A stretch of DNA of 64,000 nucleotides. It comes from Pseudomonas sp. NFACC02 (GTDB taxonomy: Bacteria > Pseudomonadota > Gammaproteobacteria > Pseudomonadales > Pseudomonadaceae). Position 1 is the first letter of the stretch; every line of letters begins with the position of its first letter. Location: contig NZ_FOEO01000011.1 of assembly GCF_900110765.1 (NCBI RefSeq), positions 62,001 through 126,000 of the forward strand, read 5' to 3'. Positions 8,539-16,478 of this stretch are shown here, piece after piece. Below the pieces are notes generated by a model. That model saw only the letters and a list, made by a program, of their open reading frames with translations, did not search any database and was not told the origin of the DNA. A program made the translations under genes and the position numbers.

Positions 8539-9177
8539 TTGAACCTATCTGCAAGGACGCGCTTGTAGGGTGTGCCTTTCCACTATTCGGGGTGACACCA
8601 ATGGTTTGTCCTAACGGCCAAACTGTTCCGCCTTCGGCGGGTTACTTGAAAGGACACCCCTCTTTGTTTCAAGAGGCAGCCAAGTGTCCTAGCTCCCGGC
8701 TTGGCCCTCCTGCGTCGGGTTCCTTCACTCCGGCGACGCTCCGTGGGCCCGCGCCGAACGGACATCCATGTCCTGACGGCGCTCTCGCGGCATCCATGCC
8801 GCTCGGCCCACTGCGCGTCACCTGCGTTCAGCCTGCACCCAAGTCGCACTTTGTGGTGTCTGGCCTGCTGCGGTATGAAGATCAAAAGCCAGAGCGCGCT
8901 TTGCGCTGATAGATTCAACACCGAAATCGTTGAATAAACATAGAACCTGTGGAAGTCAGCTTGCTGACGAATGCGGTGTGTCATTCACCCTTGATGAAAC
9001 TGACTCGCTCCTATCGCGAGCAACCTGATTGTTGCCCTGCTCCGCGTGGTAACAATATTCTATGACGCTCTGCGTCATCCGGGATGTGGTGCATGCTGCG
9101 AGGCTTTGCGACCCTCAAGAAACGGACTGACACCACTGGTTTGAGACCCACAGAACCTCCCACGGGAGCAATGCGGC
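8539..9177. other. 640-bp gap holding a copy of a dispersed repeat element
   Basis: No gene is supported. The centre (about 8691-8870) is a copy of the long repeat also found at about 40071-40318 and, inverted, at 40645-40888. The remaining DNA before the regulator stop at 9178 contains short degenerate REP-like pieces but nothing else recognised. Confidence 0.7.
8691..8870 (+). repeat. Dispersed repeat element, copy 1
   Basis: It runs from AGCTCCCGGCTTGGCCCTCC to a GTGTCTGGCCTG end and closely matches the copy at 40131-40305 on the same strand. Shared blocks include CGTGGGCCCGCGCCGAACGG, ACATCCATGTCCTGACGGCG and GCCTGCACCCAAGTCGC. The left flank GCGGGTTACTTGAAAGGACA replaces the GCGGGTCACTTTTGTAAAAA of copy 2. 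Open frames across it are a by-product of the repeat. Confidence 0.85.
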
Positions 9178-9900
9178 CTACAGCTTCAATCCTTTGCCCA
9201 GCACCACGTTCAGGGCGTTACGCGCGTCGTCCAGTTGGACCAGCGTGGCGTGATGAGCGCCGAGGGCGTCGCGGTTTTCGATGGCGGTCAGAATTGCCTT
9301 GTGCCGAGGCAGGGCCAGTTCGTGCAGGTTTGGTCGCTTGTTGGAGTGCTTCAAGGCCTCGCGCAAGGCCAGCGACAGCATGTTGCACAGATGTGCCAGC
9401 AGATCGTTGTGGGTGGCGTCGGCAATACGGCTGTGAAAATCCAGATCCGGTTGCAGCACGGCCTCCACCGTCGGCGCGGCTTCCATCCGTTGATAGGCCT
9501 CGCCGATGGCGGCGATTTCATCGTTGGTGGCGTGTTGCGCGGCGAGGGCGGCAGCGGCGGGCTCGATGATGCTGCGCACGCTGGTCAGCAGGGCGAAGAA
9601 TTCATTCTGCGGTGAGCTTTGCATCAGCCAGTGAAGGACGTCCGGGTCCAGGATGTGCCATTCACGACGCGGTTTCACCACGGTGCCGACACGCGGGCGG
9701 GAGTAGACCAGGCCCTTGGCGACCAGCACACGGGTGGCCTCGCGCAACACCGGGCGACTGACGGCATATTCTTCACAGAGCAAGGCTTCGGCGGGGAGCT
9801 TGTCGTCAGGTTTGAAACGGCCTGAAACGATCTGCATGCCGATGTCCTGGACAATGCGTGAGTGCATGCTTTTGCGGTCGGAGGGCTTACGGTAATCCAT
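9178..9900 (-). CDS. FadR/GntR-family transcriptional regulator (FCD domain)
   Basis: The 240-residue product has an N-terminal winged helix (about 15-80: IVQDIGMQIVSGRFKPDDKL, then LCEEYAVSRPVLREATRVLV) and an all-helical FCD ligand domain (about 95-235). The FCD metal-site pattern is present (DLDFHSRIADATHNDLL and a later PRHKAI). It is the likely repressor of the sugar-acid cluster: it lies directly downstream of the dehydratase, same strand, separated by a 39-bp-arm palindrome. Two FadR-consensus sites occur in the divergent dehydratase/MFS promoter region. The start at 9900 (MDYRKPSDRKS) fits the family; a longer frame runs through the palindrome and is rejected. The effector is presumably a pathway intermediate (inference). 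Confidence 0.88.
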   Translation of the reverse strand: MDYRKPSDRKSMHSRIVQDIGMQIVSGRFKPDDKLPAEALLCEEYAVSRPVLREATRVLVAKGLVYSRPRVGTVVKPRREWHILDPDVLHWLMQSSPQNEFFALLTSVRSIIEPAAAALAAQHATNDEIAAIGEAYQRMEAAPTVEAVLQPDLDFHSRIADATHNDLLAHLCNMLSLALREALKHSNKRPNLHELALPRHKAILTAIENRDALGAHHATLVQLDDARNALNVVLGKGLKL

Positions 9901-9995
9901 GGGGGCGCGGGGCGATCCTGAACGGTGAATGCCGCGCATCATAGCATTGGCGGGGAGTGGACGGCGCGACGCGAAATTCCATGGCACACCCGGAC

Positions 9996-10084
9996 TGTAG
10001 GAGCGCGCTTGCCCGCGATCAGGGTGTGTCAGGTTCAACTGAGTGACCTGACACACCCTGATCGCGGGCAAGCGCGCTCCTACA
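9996..10084. repeat. REP palindrome with 39-bp perfect arms
   Basis: Arm 9996-10034 begins TGTAGGAGCGCGCTTGCCCG and is the exact reverse complement of 10046-10084, leaving an 11-base spacer. It sits between the dehydratase stop and the regulator start on the same transcript path, so it may attenuate transcription or protect the 3' end of the dehydratase mRNA. Confidence 0.92.
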
Positions 10085-10097
10085 GGTTCTGCGTCGG

Positions 10098-11840
10098 TCA
10101 GTGAGAATGCCTTGGCACTTCCGACCCGCGCGTCCCCACCAGGAAGTCGAAATCGCAACCCTGATCGGCCTGCATCACATGGTCGATGTACAGCTGACGA
10201 TACCCGCCGATCAGCAGTTGCGGCGGCGCTTGCCAGTCGGCCAGACGCGCTTCCAGTTCTTCTTCCGCGATGTCCAGGTGCAGCCGTCCGGTTGCGCAGT
10301 CCAGCTCGATGTAGTCACCCTCCTGAACCACCGCCAACGGACCGCCCGCGGCCGCTTCCGGCGCAACGTGCAGCACGACGGTGCCATAAGCGGTGCCGCT
10401 CATGCGTGCATCGGAAATTCGCACCATGTCCGTTATACCCTGAGCCAGCAGCTTGGCCGGAAGGCCCATGTTGCCGACCTCCGCCATGCCTGGATAACCC
10501 TTGGGCCCGCAGTTTTTCATGACCAGAATGCTGTTGGCGTCGACGTCCAGATCCGGATCGTTGATGCGCGCCTTGTACATGTCGAAGTTCTCGAACACCA
10601 CCGCACGACCCCGATGCTTCATTAGCGCCGGGGTGGCGGCGGACGGTTTGAGTACCGCGCCCAGCGGCGCAAGGTTGCCGCGCAACACGCAGATGCCGCC
10701 ATCGGCCACCAAGGGATTGTCGATGGCCCGGATCACTTCATCATCGCCGTAGATCGGCGAGTTCTGCACGTTTTCCCAAAGCGTCTTGCCGTTCGCGGTC
10801 AACGCTTCAGGGTGGGGAATCAGGTTGTTTTCGCCCAGACGACGGAGCACGGCTGGCAGGCCGCCCGCATAGTAGAACTCTTCCATCAGAAAACGCCCCG
10901 AGGGCTGAAGATCGACCAGGGTTGGCGTGCCACGCCCGATGCGGGTCCAGTCGTCCAGTTCCAGGTCCACACCGATACGACCGGCGATGGCCTTCAAGTG
11001 AATCACGGCGTTGGTCGAACCACCGATGGCGGCGTTGACGCGAATGGCATTTTCGAACGCTTCTTTCGTCAGGATCTTCGACAGGCGCAGGTCTTCGTTG
11101 ACCATCTGTACCGCGCGCATACCGGACATGTGCGCCAACACGTAGCGACGGGAATCGACCGCCGGAATCGCCGCGTTATGCGGCAGTGACGTGCCGAGCG
11201 CTTCCGCCATGCAAGCCATGGTCGAGGCGGTACCCATGGTGTTGCAGGTGCCTGCCGAGCGCGACATGCCGGCTTCGGCGGAGAGGAATTCATCCAGGCT
11301 GATCTGTCCGGCTTTATAGGACTCGTGCATCTGCCAGACGATGGTCCCGGCGCCGATGTCCTTGCCTTTGTGTTTGCCGTTCAGCATCGGTCCGCCGGTG
11401 ACGACAATGGCTGGCACGTCGCAGCTCGCCGCGCCCATCAGCAGCGCAGGCGTGGTCTTGTCACAACCGGTCAGCAGCACCACGCCGTCAATAGGGTTGC
11501 CGCGAATCGCCTCTTCCACGTCCATGCTTGCCAGGTTGCGGGTCAGCATGGCGGTGGGACGCAGGTTCGATTCGCCGTTGGAGAAAACTGGGAATTCAAC
11601 CGGGAAACCACCGGCTTCGATCACGCCGCGTTTGACGTGTTCGGCGATGGTGCGGAAGTGGGCGTTGCACGGAGTGAGTTCGGACCAGGTGTTGCAGATG
11701 CCAATGATGGGCTTGCCCTGAAACTGGTGGTCGGCAATGCCCTGGTTCTTCATCCAGCTGCGGTACATGAAGCCGTTCTTGTCGGCGGTACCGAACCATT
11801 GGGCAGAACGCAGAGCGGGTTTCTTATTGGAATCAGACAT
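10098..11840 (-). CDS. IlvD/Edd-family sugar-acid dehydratase (L-arabinonate dehydratase-like)
   Basis: The 580-residue enzyme belongs to the Fe-S dihydroxy-acid/sugar-acid dehydratase family. Cluster-ligand motifs are ICNTWSELTPCNAHF, LLTGCDKTTPALLMG and SAGTCNTMGTAST. The C-terminal half has KNCGPKGYPGMAEVGNM and SDARMSGTAYGTVVLHVAPE. The pattern fits the pentonate/aldonate subgroup rather than IlvD of branched-chain synthesis (about 615 residues) or Edd. Dehydration of a C5 aldonate would give 2-keto-3-deoxypentonate, which the FAH-fold enzyme and semialdehyde dehydrogenase in this cluster would convert to 2-oxoglutarate. It is divergent from the first MFS gene. The natural substrate (arabinonate, xylonate or another aldonate) cannot be fixed from sequence alone. 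Confidence 0.85.
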   Translation of the reverse strand: MSDSNKKPALRSAQWFGTADKNGFMYRSWMKNQGIADHQFQGKPIIGICNTWSELTPCNAHFRTIAEHVKRGVIEAGGFPVEFPVFSNGESNLRPTAMLTRNLASMDVEEAIRGNPIDGVVLLTGCDKTTPALLMGAASCDVPAIVVTGGPMLNGKHKGKDIGAGTIVWQMHESYKAGQISLDEFLSAEAGMSRSAGTCNTMGTASTMACMAEALGTSLPHNAAIPAVDSRRYVLAHMSGMRAVQMVNEDLRLSKILTKEAFENAIRVNAAIGGSTNAVIHLKAIAGRIGVDLELDDWTRIGRGTPTLVDLQPSGRFLMEEFYYAGGLPAVLRRLGENNLIPHPEALTANGKTLWENVQNSPIYGDDEVIRAIDNPLVADGGICVLRGNLAPLGAVLKPSAATPALMKHRGRAVVFENFDMYKARINDPDLDVDANSILVMKNCGPKGYPGMAEVGNMGLPAKLLAQGITDMVRISDARMSGTAYGTVVLHVAPEAAAGGPLAVVQEGDYIELDCATGRLHLDIAEEELEARLADWQAPPQLLIGGYRQLYIDHVMQADQGCDFDFLVGTRGSEVPRHSH

Positions 11841-11855
11841 AAATCAGCACTCTTA

Positions 11856-11866
11856 TTGTAAGACTA
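11856..11866. promoter_or_regulatory. Candidate FadR/GntR-type operator 1
   Basis: The sequence TTGTAAGACTA exactly fits the FadR-subfamily consensus TNGTNNNACNA. It lies 16 bp upstream of the dehydratase ATG, where a bound repressor would block transcription. Confidence 0.55.
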
Positions 11867-11929
11867 AAGGCATCGCGTGCTGACTAAAATAGGCCGAAAA
11901 TCGGCTGAGTGGAAGTGTTGTAACGTTAA

Positions 11930-11942
11930 ATAGTAATACTAT
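11930..11942. promoter_or_regulatory. Candidate FadR/GntR-type operator 2
   Basis: ATAGTAATACTAT is a near-perfect palindrome whose core TAGTAATACTA fits TNGTNNNACNA exactly. It lies about 75 bp from operator 1 and about 120 bp before the MFS start, in the shared divergent promoter region. Confidence 0.6.
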
Positions 11943-12034
11943 ATAGTCGGATTCCATCGAGGGACGACCCTGCCAGCCGACTCATTGCAGTAAGGCACAC
12001 ACGAAGGCAGAGGCGATCCCCGGAAAGCTTCCAT

Positions 12035-12046
12035 AACAAAAACAAC
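12035..12046 (+). promoter_or_regulatory. Possible Hfq/Crc catabolite-repression motif before the MFS gene
   Basis: AACAAAAACAAC is an A-rich ARN-type repeat just upstream of the GGAG ribosome site (12049-12052). Pseudomonas Hfq/Crc binds such motifs to block translation of carbon-source transporters. The assignment is by motif resemblance only. Confidence 0.4.
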
Positions 12047-12061
12047 GTGGAGACCGCATAC

Positions 12062-13375
12062 ATGAGCCAGGAACTCAGGCTTATTCGCCGCATCACCTTG
12101 AAACTCATCCCTTTTTTGATCCTGTTGTACCTGATCGCGTATGTGGACCGTTCCGCCGTGGGCTTTGCCAAACTGCACATGGGCGCAGACGTCGGTATCG
12201 GTGACGCGGCCTATGGCATGGGCGCCGGGCTGTTCTTCATCGGCTATTTCCTGCTGGAAATCCCCAGCAACCTGATGCTCGAACGCTTCGGCGCGCGGCG
12301 CTGGTTCGCCCGGATCATGATCACCTGGGGTGCCATCACCATGGGCATGGCCTTCGTTCAAGGGCCCACCAGCTTCTACGTGATGCGCTTCCTGCTGGGC
12401 GCGGCCGAGGCGGGCTTCTTTCCGGGCGTGCTGTACTACATCACTCAGTGGTTTCCGGTGCGCCATCGCGGCAAGATCCTCGGCCTTTTCATCCTCTCCC
12501 AACCCATCGCGATGATGATCACCGGGCCGATCTCTGGCGGTCTGCTGGGCATGGAAGGCATTGGCGGCCTGCATGGCTGGCAATGGTTGTTCCTGTGCAT
12601 CGGCGCCCCGGCGATCCTGCTGACCTGGCCGGTGCTGCGCTGGTTGCCGGACGGTCCGAAAGACGTGAAATGGATGGACCCGGTCGAGAAAGACTGGCTC
12701 GCCGGTGAGCTGAAAAAGGACCTCGAAGAGTACGGCCAGACCCGTCACGGCAATCCATTGCACGCCCTGAAGGACAAACGCGTGCTGTTGCTGGCGCTGT
12801 TCTATCTGCCGGTAACCCTGAGCATCTATGGCCTGGGCCTGTGGTTGCCGACGCTGATCAAACAGTTCGGCGGCAGCGACCTGGTCACCGGTTTCGTCTC
12901 GGCCGTGCCTTACATCTTCGGCATCGTCGGTCTGCTGATCGTGCCGCGCAGCTCCGACCGCCTGAACGATCGCTACGGTCACCTGGCCGTGTTGTATGTG
13001 ATTGGCGCATTGGGTCTGTTCCTGTCGGCTTACCTGACCGTGCCGGTGCTGCAACTGGCTGCGTTGTCGCTGGTGGCGTTTTCCCTGTTTTCCTGCACTG
13101 CCGTGTTCTGGACCTTGCCGGGCCGTTTCTTCGCTGGCGCCAGTGCGGCGGCCGGTATCGCGCTGATCAACTCGGTTGGCAACCTCGGCGGTTATATCGG
13201 CCCGTTCGTCATCGGCTGGCTCAAGGAAATCACCGGCAACCTGGCCACCGGCTTGTATTTCCTGTCGGGCGTGATGATCTGCGGATTGATCCTCACCGGC
13301 GTCGTGTACCGCGTTCTGGAACGCAAACACGTCTTGCCGCAATCCGAATTCGCGGCCAGCGCGCGCTCGCGTTAA
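12062..13375 (+). CDS. MFS transporter, ACS (anion:cation symporter) family, probable sugar-acid uptake
   Basis: The 437-residue inner-membrane protein has twelve predicted TM helices with a long central cytoplasmic loop (about 205-245). ACS-family signatures are YVDRSAVGFAKLHM in TM1 and FFIGYFLLEIPSNLMLERFG between TM2 and TM3. These resemble hexuronate/galactonate/phthalate transporters. The ATG at 12062 has GGAG ten bases upstream; the in-frame GTG at 12047 is less likely. Context (divergent from a sugar-acid dehydratase) makes the pathway's aldonate its likely substrate. A strong REP palindrome follows the stop. Confidence 0.88.
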   Translation: MSQELRLIRRITLKLIPFLILLYLIAYVDRSAVGFAKLHMGADVGIGDAAYGMGAGLFFIGYFLLEIPSNLMLERFGARRWFARIMITWGAITMGMAFVQGPTSFYVMRFLLGAAEAGFFPGVLYYITQWFPVRHRGKILGLFILSQPIAMMITGPISGGLLGMEGIGGLHGWQWLFLCIGAPAILLTWPVLRWLPDGPKDVKWMDPVEKDWLAGELKKDLEEYGQTRHGNPLHALKDKRVLLLALFYLPVTLSIYGLGLWLPTLIKQFGGSDLVTGFVSAVPYIFGIVGLLIVPRSSDRLNDRYGHLAVLYVIGALGLFLSAYLTVPVLQLAALSLVAFSLFSCTAVFWTLPGRFFAGASAAAGIALINSVGNLGGYIGPFVIGWLKEITGNLATGLYFLSGVMICGLILTGVVYRVLERKHVLPQSEFAASARSR

Positions 13376-13388
13376 CCGCACGACGTCT

Positions 13389-13523
13389 TGTAGGAGCGTG
13401 GCTTGTCCCGCGATCGGCGACGGAGTCGTCGTCAAATCAGATAGCCAGGTGTGTCAGGCATACCGCGTTCTCTGGATTTGCTACCGGTTCCCGGTAGATC
13501 GCGGGACAAGCCACGCTCCTACA
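13389..13523. repeat. REP inverted pair
   Basis: TGTAGGAGCGTGGCTTGTCC (from 13389) is matched by its reverse complement ending at 13523. The two are separated by about 80 bases that contain a further partial symmetry (ACCGGTTCCCGGTAG). It lies between the MFS and FAH-fold genes, both rightward, and may uncouple their expression. Confidence 0.9.
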
Positions 13524-13557
13524 GAGGTCCGTGTAGACCTTAGAAAGGAGTATTCAT

Positions 13558-14550
13558 ATGCATTTGGTTCAATTCGAATTGGGTAACGGCGAACGCCGTG
13601 TCGGTCTGGTGGACGGTGCGTTGGTGCGCGAAATCCAGGGTGCGACCAGCACCCGTGAGCTGGCGCTGGCGGCCATCGACAAGAAAATCTCGCTGGCCGA
13701 ACAGGTTGACAGCCTGGGCCTGGGCGACAGCCACGATTACTCGCAACTGCGTGCGGACCTGATGATCCTGCCGCCGCTGGATCACCCGGACCCTGCGCAC
13801 GTATTGGTCAGCGGCACAGGCCTGACCCACCTGGGCAGCGCCTCGGCCCGTGACAAAATGCATCAGCACGGCAATGACGAGTCGGCCATGACCGACACCA
13901 TGCGCATCTTCAAATGGGGCATCGAAGGCGGCAAACCGGCGCCCGGTCAGGCAGGCGTGCAACCGGAATGGTTCTATAAAGGCGACGGCGGCATCGTGGT
14001 TCGTCCGGGCGCCGCGTTCCCGCAACCCCCGTTCTCCGAAGACGCAGGCGAAGAGCCTGAGCTGAGCGGCCTGTACGTGATCGGCAACGATGGCAAACCG
14101 TATCGTCTGGGCTTTGCAATTGGCAACGAGTTCTCCGACCACGTCATGGAGCGCAAGAATTATCTCTACCTGGCGCATTCGAAACTGCGCGCCTGCTCAT
14201 TCGGCCCGGAACTGCGCGTCGGTGATCTGCCGCAGAACCTGGCCGGCACCAGCCGCATCCTGCGTGACGGTCAGGTGTTGTGGGAGAAGGAGTTCCTCAG
14301 CGGCGAGGCCAACATGTGCCACAGCCTGGAAAATCTCGAATACCACCATTTCAAATACAGCCAGTTCCTGCGTCCGGGCGACGTGCATGTGCATTTCTTC
14401 GGCACCGCGACGCTGTCCTTCGCCGACGGTATCAAGACCCAGCCGGGTGACACCTTCGAGATCAGCCAGAGCGAGTTCGGCGCGCCCTTGACCAACGGCA
14501 TTGCACCGACCGAGGGCGTGTTCCAGCCCGGCGGTATCAAGCAGCTTTAA
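13558..14550 (+). CDS. FAH-fold AraD1/GguC-type protein, probable 2-keto-3-deoxypentonate dehydratase
   Basis: The 330-residue protein has a C-terminal fumarylacetoacetase-like fold. Metal-site and active-site features include LVSGTGLTHLGS, FYKGDGGIVVRPG, IGNEFSDHVMERKNYLYLAH, MCHSLENLEYHHFKYSQFL and DTFEISQSEFGAPLTNGI. This pattern is the AraD1/GguC group; in the non-phosphorylative pentose pathway AraD1-type enzymes dehydrate 2-keto-3-deoxy-L-arabonate to 2-oxoglutaric semialdehyde. The semialdehyde dehydrogenase encoded next fits that role. The ATG at 13558 has a strong AAAGGAG site 8 bases upstream. Other FAH-family activities (hydrolase or isomerase) cannot be excluded from sequence. Confidence 0.8.
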   Translation: MHLVQFELGNGERRVGLVDGALVREIQGATSTRELALAAIDKKISLAEQVDSLGLGDSHDYSQLRADLMILPPLDHPDPAHVLVSGTGLTHLGSASARDKMHQHGNDESAMTDTMRIFKWGIEGGKPAPGQAGVQPEWFYKGDGGIVVRPGAAFPQPPFSEDAGEEPELSGLYVIGNDGKPYRLGFAIGNEFSDHVMERKNYLYLAHSKLRACSFGPELRVGDLPQNLAGTSRILRDGQVLWEKEFLSGEANMCHSLENLEYHHFKYSQFLRPGDVHVHFFGTATLSFADGIKTQPGDTFEISQSEFGAPLTNGIAPTEGVFQPGGIKQL

Positions 14551-14563
14551 CGCAATGACTGAT

Positions 14564-14594
14564 GATCGTTCCCACGCCGAGCGTGGGAACGATC
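14564..14594. repeat. GATCGTTCCCACGC-family hairpin
   Basis: Perfect 13-bp arms (14564-14576 and 14582-14594) enclose a 5-base loop, followed by AAAAAT. This is the short form of a hairpin family also seen at 16302, 26486, 51501 and 56215. It could act as a weak terminator after the FAH-fold gene. A half-REP (GAGCAAGCACGCTCCCACAG) follows at about 14632-14651. Confidence 0.85.
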
Positions 14595-14711
14595 AAAAAT
14601 GGAAATCCTTCGGATGCACCGACCCCTTGGCGAGCAAGCACGCTCCCACAGGGCTGCAATGGATGGACAGTGTCGGCGCCTTTCTCGCACGCCTTAAAGG
14701 AAAACGCATTC

Positions 14712-16295
14712 ATGACCCAGATTCTCGGCCACAACTACATCGGCGGCCAGCGCAGTGCCGCTGGCACCGTCATCGTTTACAGCGTTGACGCCAGCACGGG
14801 TGAAAACCTGCCCTACGACTTCTTTCAAGCCACGGTCGAAGAGGTCGACGCAGCGGCGAAAGCGGCGGCTTCCGCATACCCGGCGTACCGTTCGTTGAGC
14901 GCAGAAAAACGCGCACAATTCCTCGACGCCATCGCTGACGAACTGGACGCACTGGGTGACGACTTCATCGCCACCGTTTGCCGCGAGACGGCGCTGCCGA
15001 CGGCGCGGATTCAGGGCGAGCGCGGGCGCGTGACCGGGCAAATGCGCCTGTTCGCCAAGGTCCTGCGTCGCGGTGATTTCTATGGCGCACGCATCGATCT
15101 GCCGTTGCCGGATCGTAAACCCGCGCCGCGCCCGGACCTGCGCCAATACCGCATTGGCCTCGGTCCTGTGGCCGTGTTCGGTGCGAGCAACTTCCCGCTG
15201 GCCTTTTCCACCGCGGGTGGCGATACCGCTTCTGCCCTGGCGGCCGGCTGCCCGGTGGTGTTCAAGGCACACAGCGGGCACATGGCCACGGCAGAGCAGG
15301 TCGCCGACGCGCTGCTGCGTGCCGCCGATAAAACCGGCATGCCGAAGGGCGTGTTCAACATGATCTATGGCGGCGGCGTCGGCGAGTGGCTGGTCAAGCA
15401 TCCGGCAATCCAGGCGGTGGGCTTTACCGGTTCACTCAAAGGCGGTCGCGCGCTGTGCGACATGGCCGCTGCCCGCCCGCAACCGATTCCGGTGTTCGCG
15501 GAAATGTCGAGCATCAATCCGGTCATCATCCTGCCTCAGGCATTGGGTCTGCGCAGCGAACGCATTGCAGCTGAACTCGCCGGTTCCATCGTTCAAGGGT
15601 GCGGGCAGTTCTGCACGAACCCTGGCCTGATCATCGGCCTCAGCTCACCGGCCTTCAGCGAATTTCAGCAGCGTCTGGCCGCACAGATAAGCGAACAGCC
15701 GCCACAAACCATGCTCAACGCTGGCACCCTGAGCAGCTACAGCCGTGGCCTCAAAGCGCTGCACGCTCATGCCGGCATCCAGCATCTGGCCGGGCAAGAA
15801 CAGCAGGGCGATCAAGCCCATCCGCAACTGTTCAAGGCCGATGTCAGCCTGTTGCTGGAGGGCGACGAATTACTTCAGGAAGAAGTGTTCGGGCCGACCT
15901 CCATCGTGGTCGAAGTCGCCGATCAGGCGCAGTTGACCGACGCCTTGCTCGGGCTTCATGGTCAGCTCACGGCGACGCTGTTGGTCGACGGCGACGACAT
16001 GCAGCGCTTCAGCGAATTGACCGGCCTGCTGGAGCAGAAGGTCGGCCGCATCCTCATCAATGGCTACCCGACGGGCGTTGAGGTGGTGGATTCGATGGTT
16101 CACGGTGGCCCGTATCCCGCGACCTCCGATGCACGCGGAACCTCGGTCGGCACACTGGCGATCGATCGTTATCTGCGTCCGGTGTGCTTCCAGAATTACC
16201 CCGACAGCGCGTTGCCCGACGCTTTGAAAAACGCCAATCCGCTGGGGATTCAGCGTTTGGTGGACGGGGTGAATACCACCGCGGCCATCGGATAA
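14712..16295 (+). CDS. Aldehyde dehydrogenase, alpha-ketoglutaric semialdehyde dehydrogenase type
   Basis: The 527-residue NAD(P)-dependent aldehyde dehydrogenase has the KGSADH (type II/III) pattern. It includes GPVAVFGASNFPLAFSTAGG and CPVVFKAHSGHMATAEQVA in the Rossmann region, AVGFTGSLKGGRAL at the cofactor loop, FAEMSSINPV with the general-base Glu, and the catalytic Cys in QGCGQFCTNPGL. It oxidises 2-oxoglutaric semialdehyde to 2-oxoglutarate, the last step of non-phosphorylative pentonate, glucarate and hydroxyproline pathways. The ATG at 14712 follows AAAGGAAAA; upstream codons in frame run through the hairpin repeat and are rejected. Confidence 0.9.
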   Translation: MTQILGHNYIGGQRSAAGTVIVYSVDASTGENLPYDFFQATVEEVDAAAKAAASAYPAYRSLSAEKRAQFLDAIADELDALGDDFIATVCRETALPTARIQGERGRVTGQMRLFAKVLRRGDFYGARIDLPLPDRKPAPRPDLRQYRIGLGPVAVFGASNFPLAFSTAGGDTASALAAGCPVVFKAHSGHMATAEQVADALLRAADKTGMPKGVFNMIYGGGVGEWLVKHPAIQAVGFTGSLKGGRALCDMAAARPQPIPVFAEMSSINPVIILPQALGLRSERIAAELAGSIVQGCGQFCTNPGLIIGLSSPAFSEFQQRLAAQISEQPPQTMLNAGTLSSYSRGLKALHAHAGIQHLAGQEQQGDQAHPQLFKADVSLLLEGDELLQEEVFGPTSIVVEVADQAQLTDALLGLHGQLTATLLVDGDDMQRFSELTGLLEQKVGRILINGYPTGVEVVDSMVHGGPYPATSDARGTSVGTLAIDRYLRPVCFQNYPDSALPDALKNANPLGIQRLVDGVNTTAAIG

Positions 16296-16301
16296 ACCCC
16301 T

Positions 16302-16404
16302 GATCGCTCCCACGCTCCGCGTGGGAGCGCCGTTCGTGACGCTCCGCGTCCTGGTGACGCCGAGCGTCACGGGCTGCATGCCCACGCAGAGCGTGGGAGC
16401 GATC
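16302..16404. repeat. GATCGTTCCCACGC-family repeat, long form
   Basis: Outer arms GATCGCTCCCACGCTCCGCG and its near inverse ending GGGAGCGATC bracket internal pairs (GACGCTCCGCGTC, GACGCCGAGCGTC), forming a cloverleaf of short hairpins. It lies between the semialdehyde dehydrogenase and the second MFS gene. Confidence 0.85.
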
Positions 16405-16478
16405 ACATCACAGAATTGTGCAACGCCGGATCAACGCAACACACCGACACCCACATAAAAATAAACGAGGTGCGCCCC

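Noticed and set aside
8590..8990. Small proteins in the 8.6-9.0 kb gap on both strands
   Set aside because: The same peptide fragments recur wherever the dispersed element occurs; they follow the repeat, not selection for protein.
9901..10158. N-terminal extension of the FadR-type regulator
   Set aside because: The extra 86 codons pass through the 39-bp palindrome and bear no family similarity; ATG at 9900 fits the winged helix.
14562..14711. N-terminal extension of the semialdehyde dehydrogenase
   Set aside because: The extension reads the hairpin repeat (IVPTPSVGT-type peptide) and lies before a good ribosome site and ATG at 14712.
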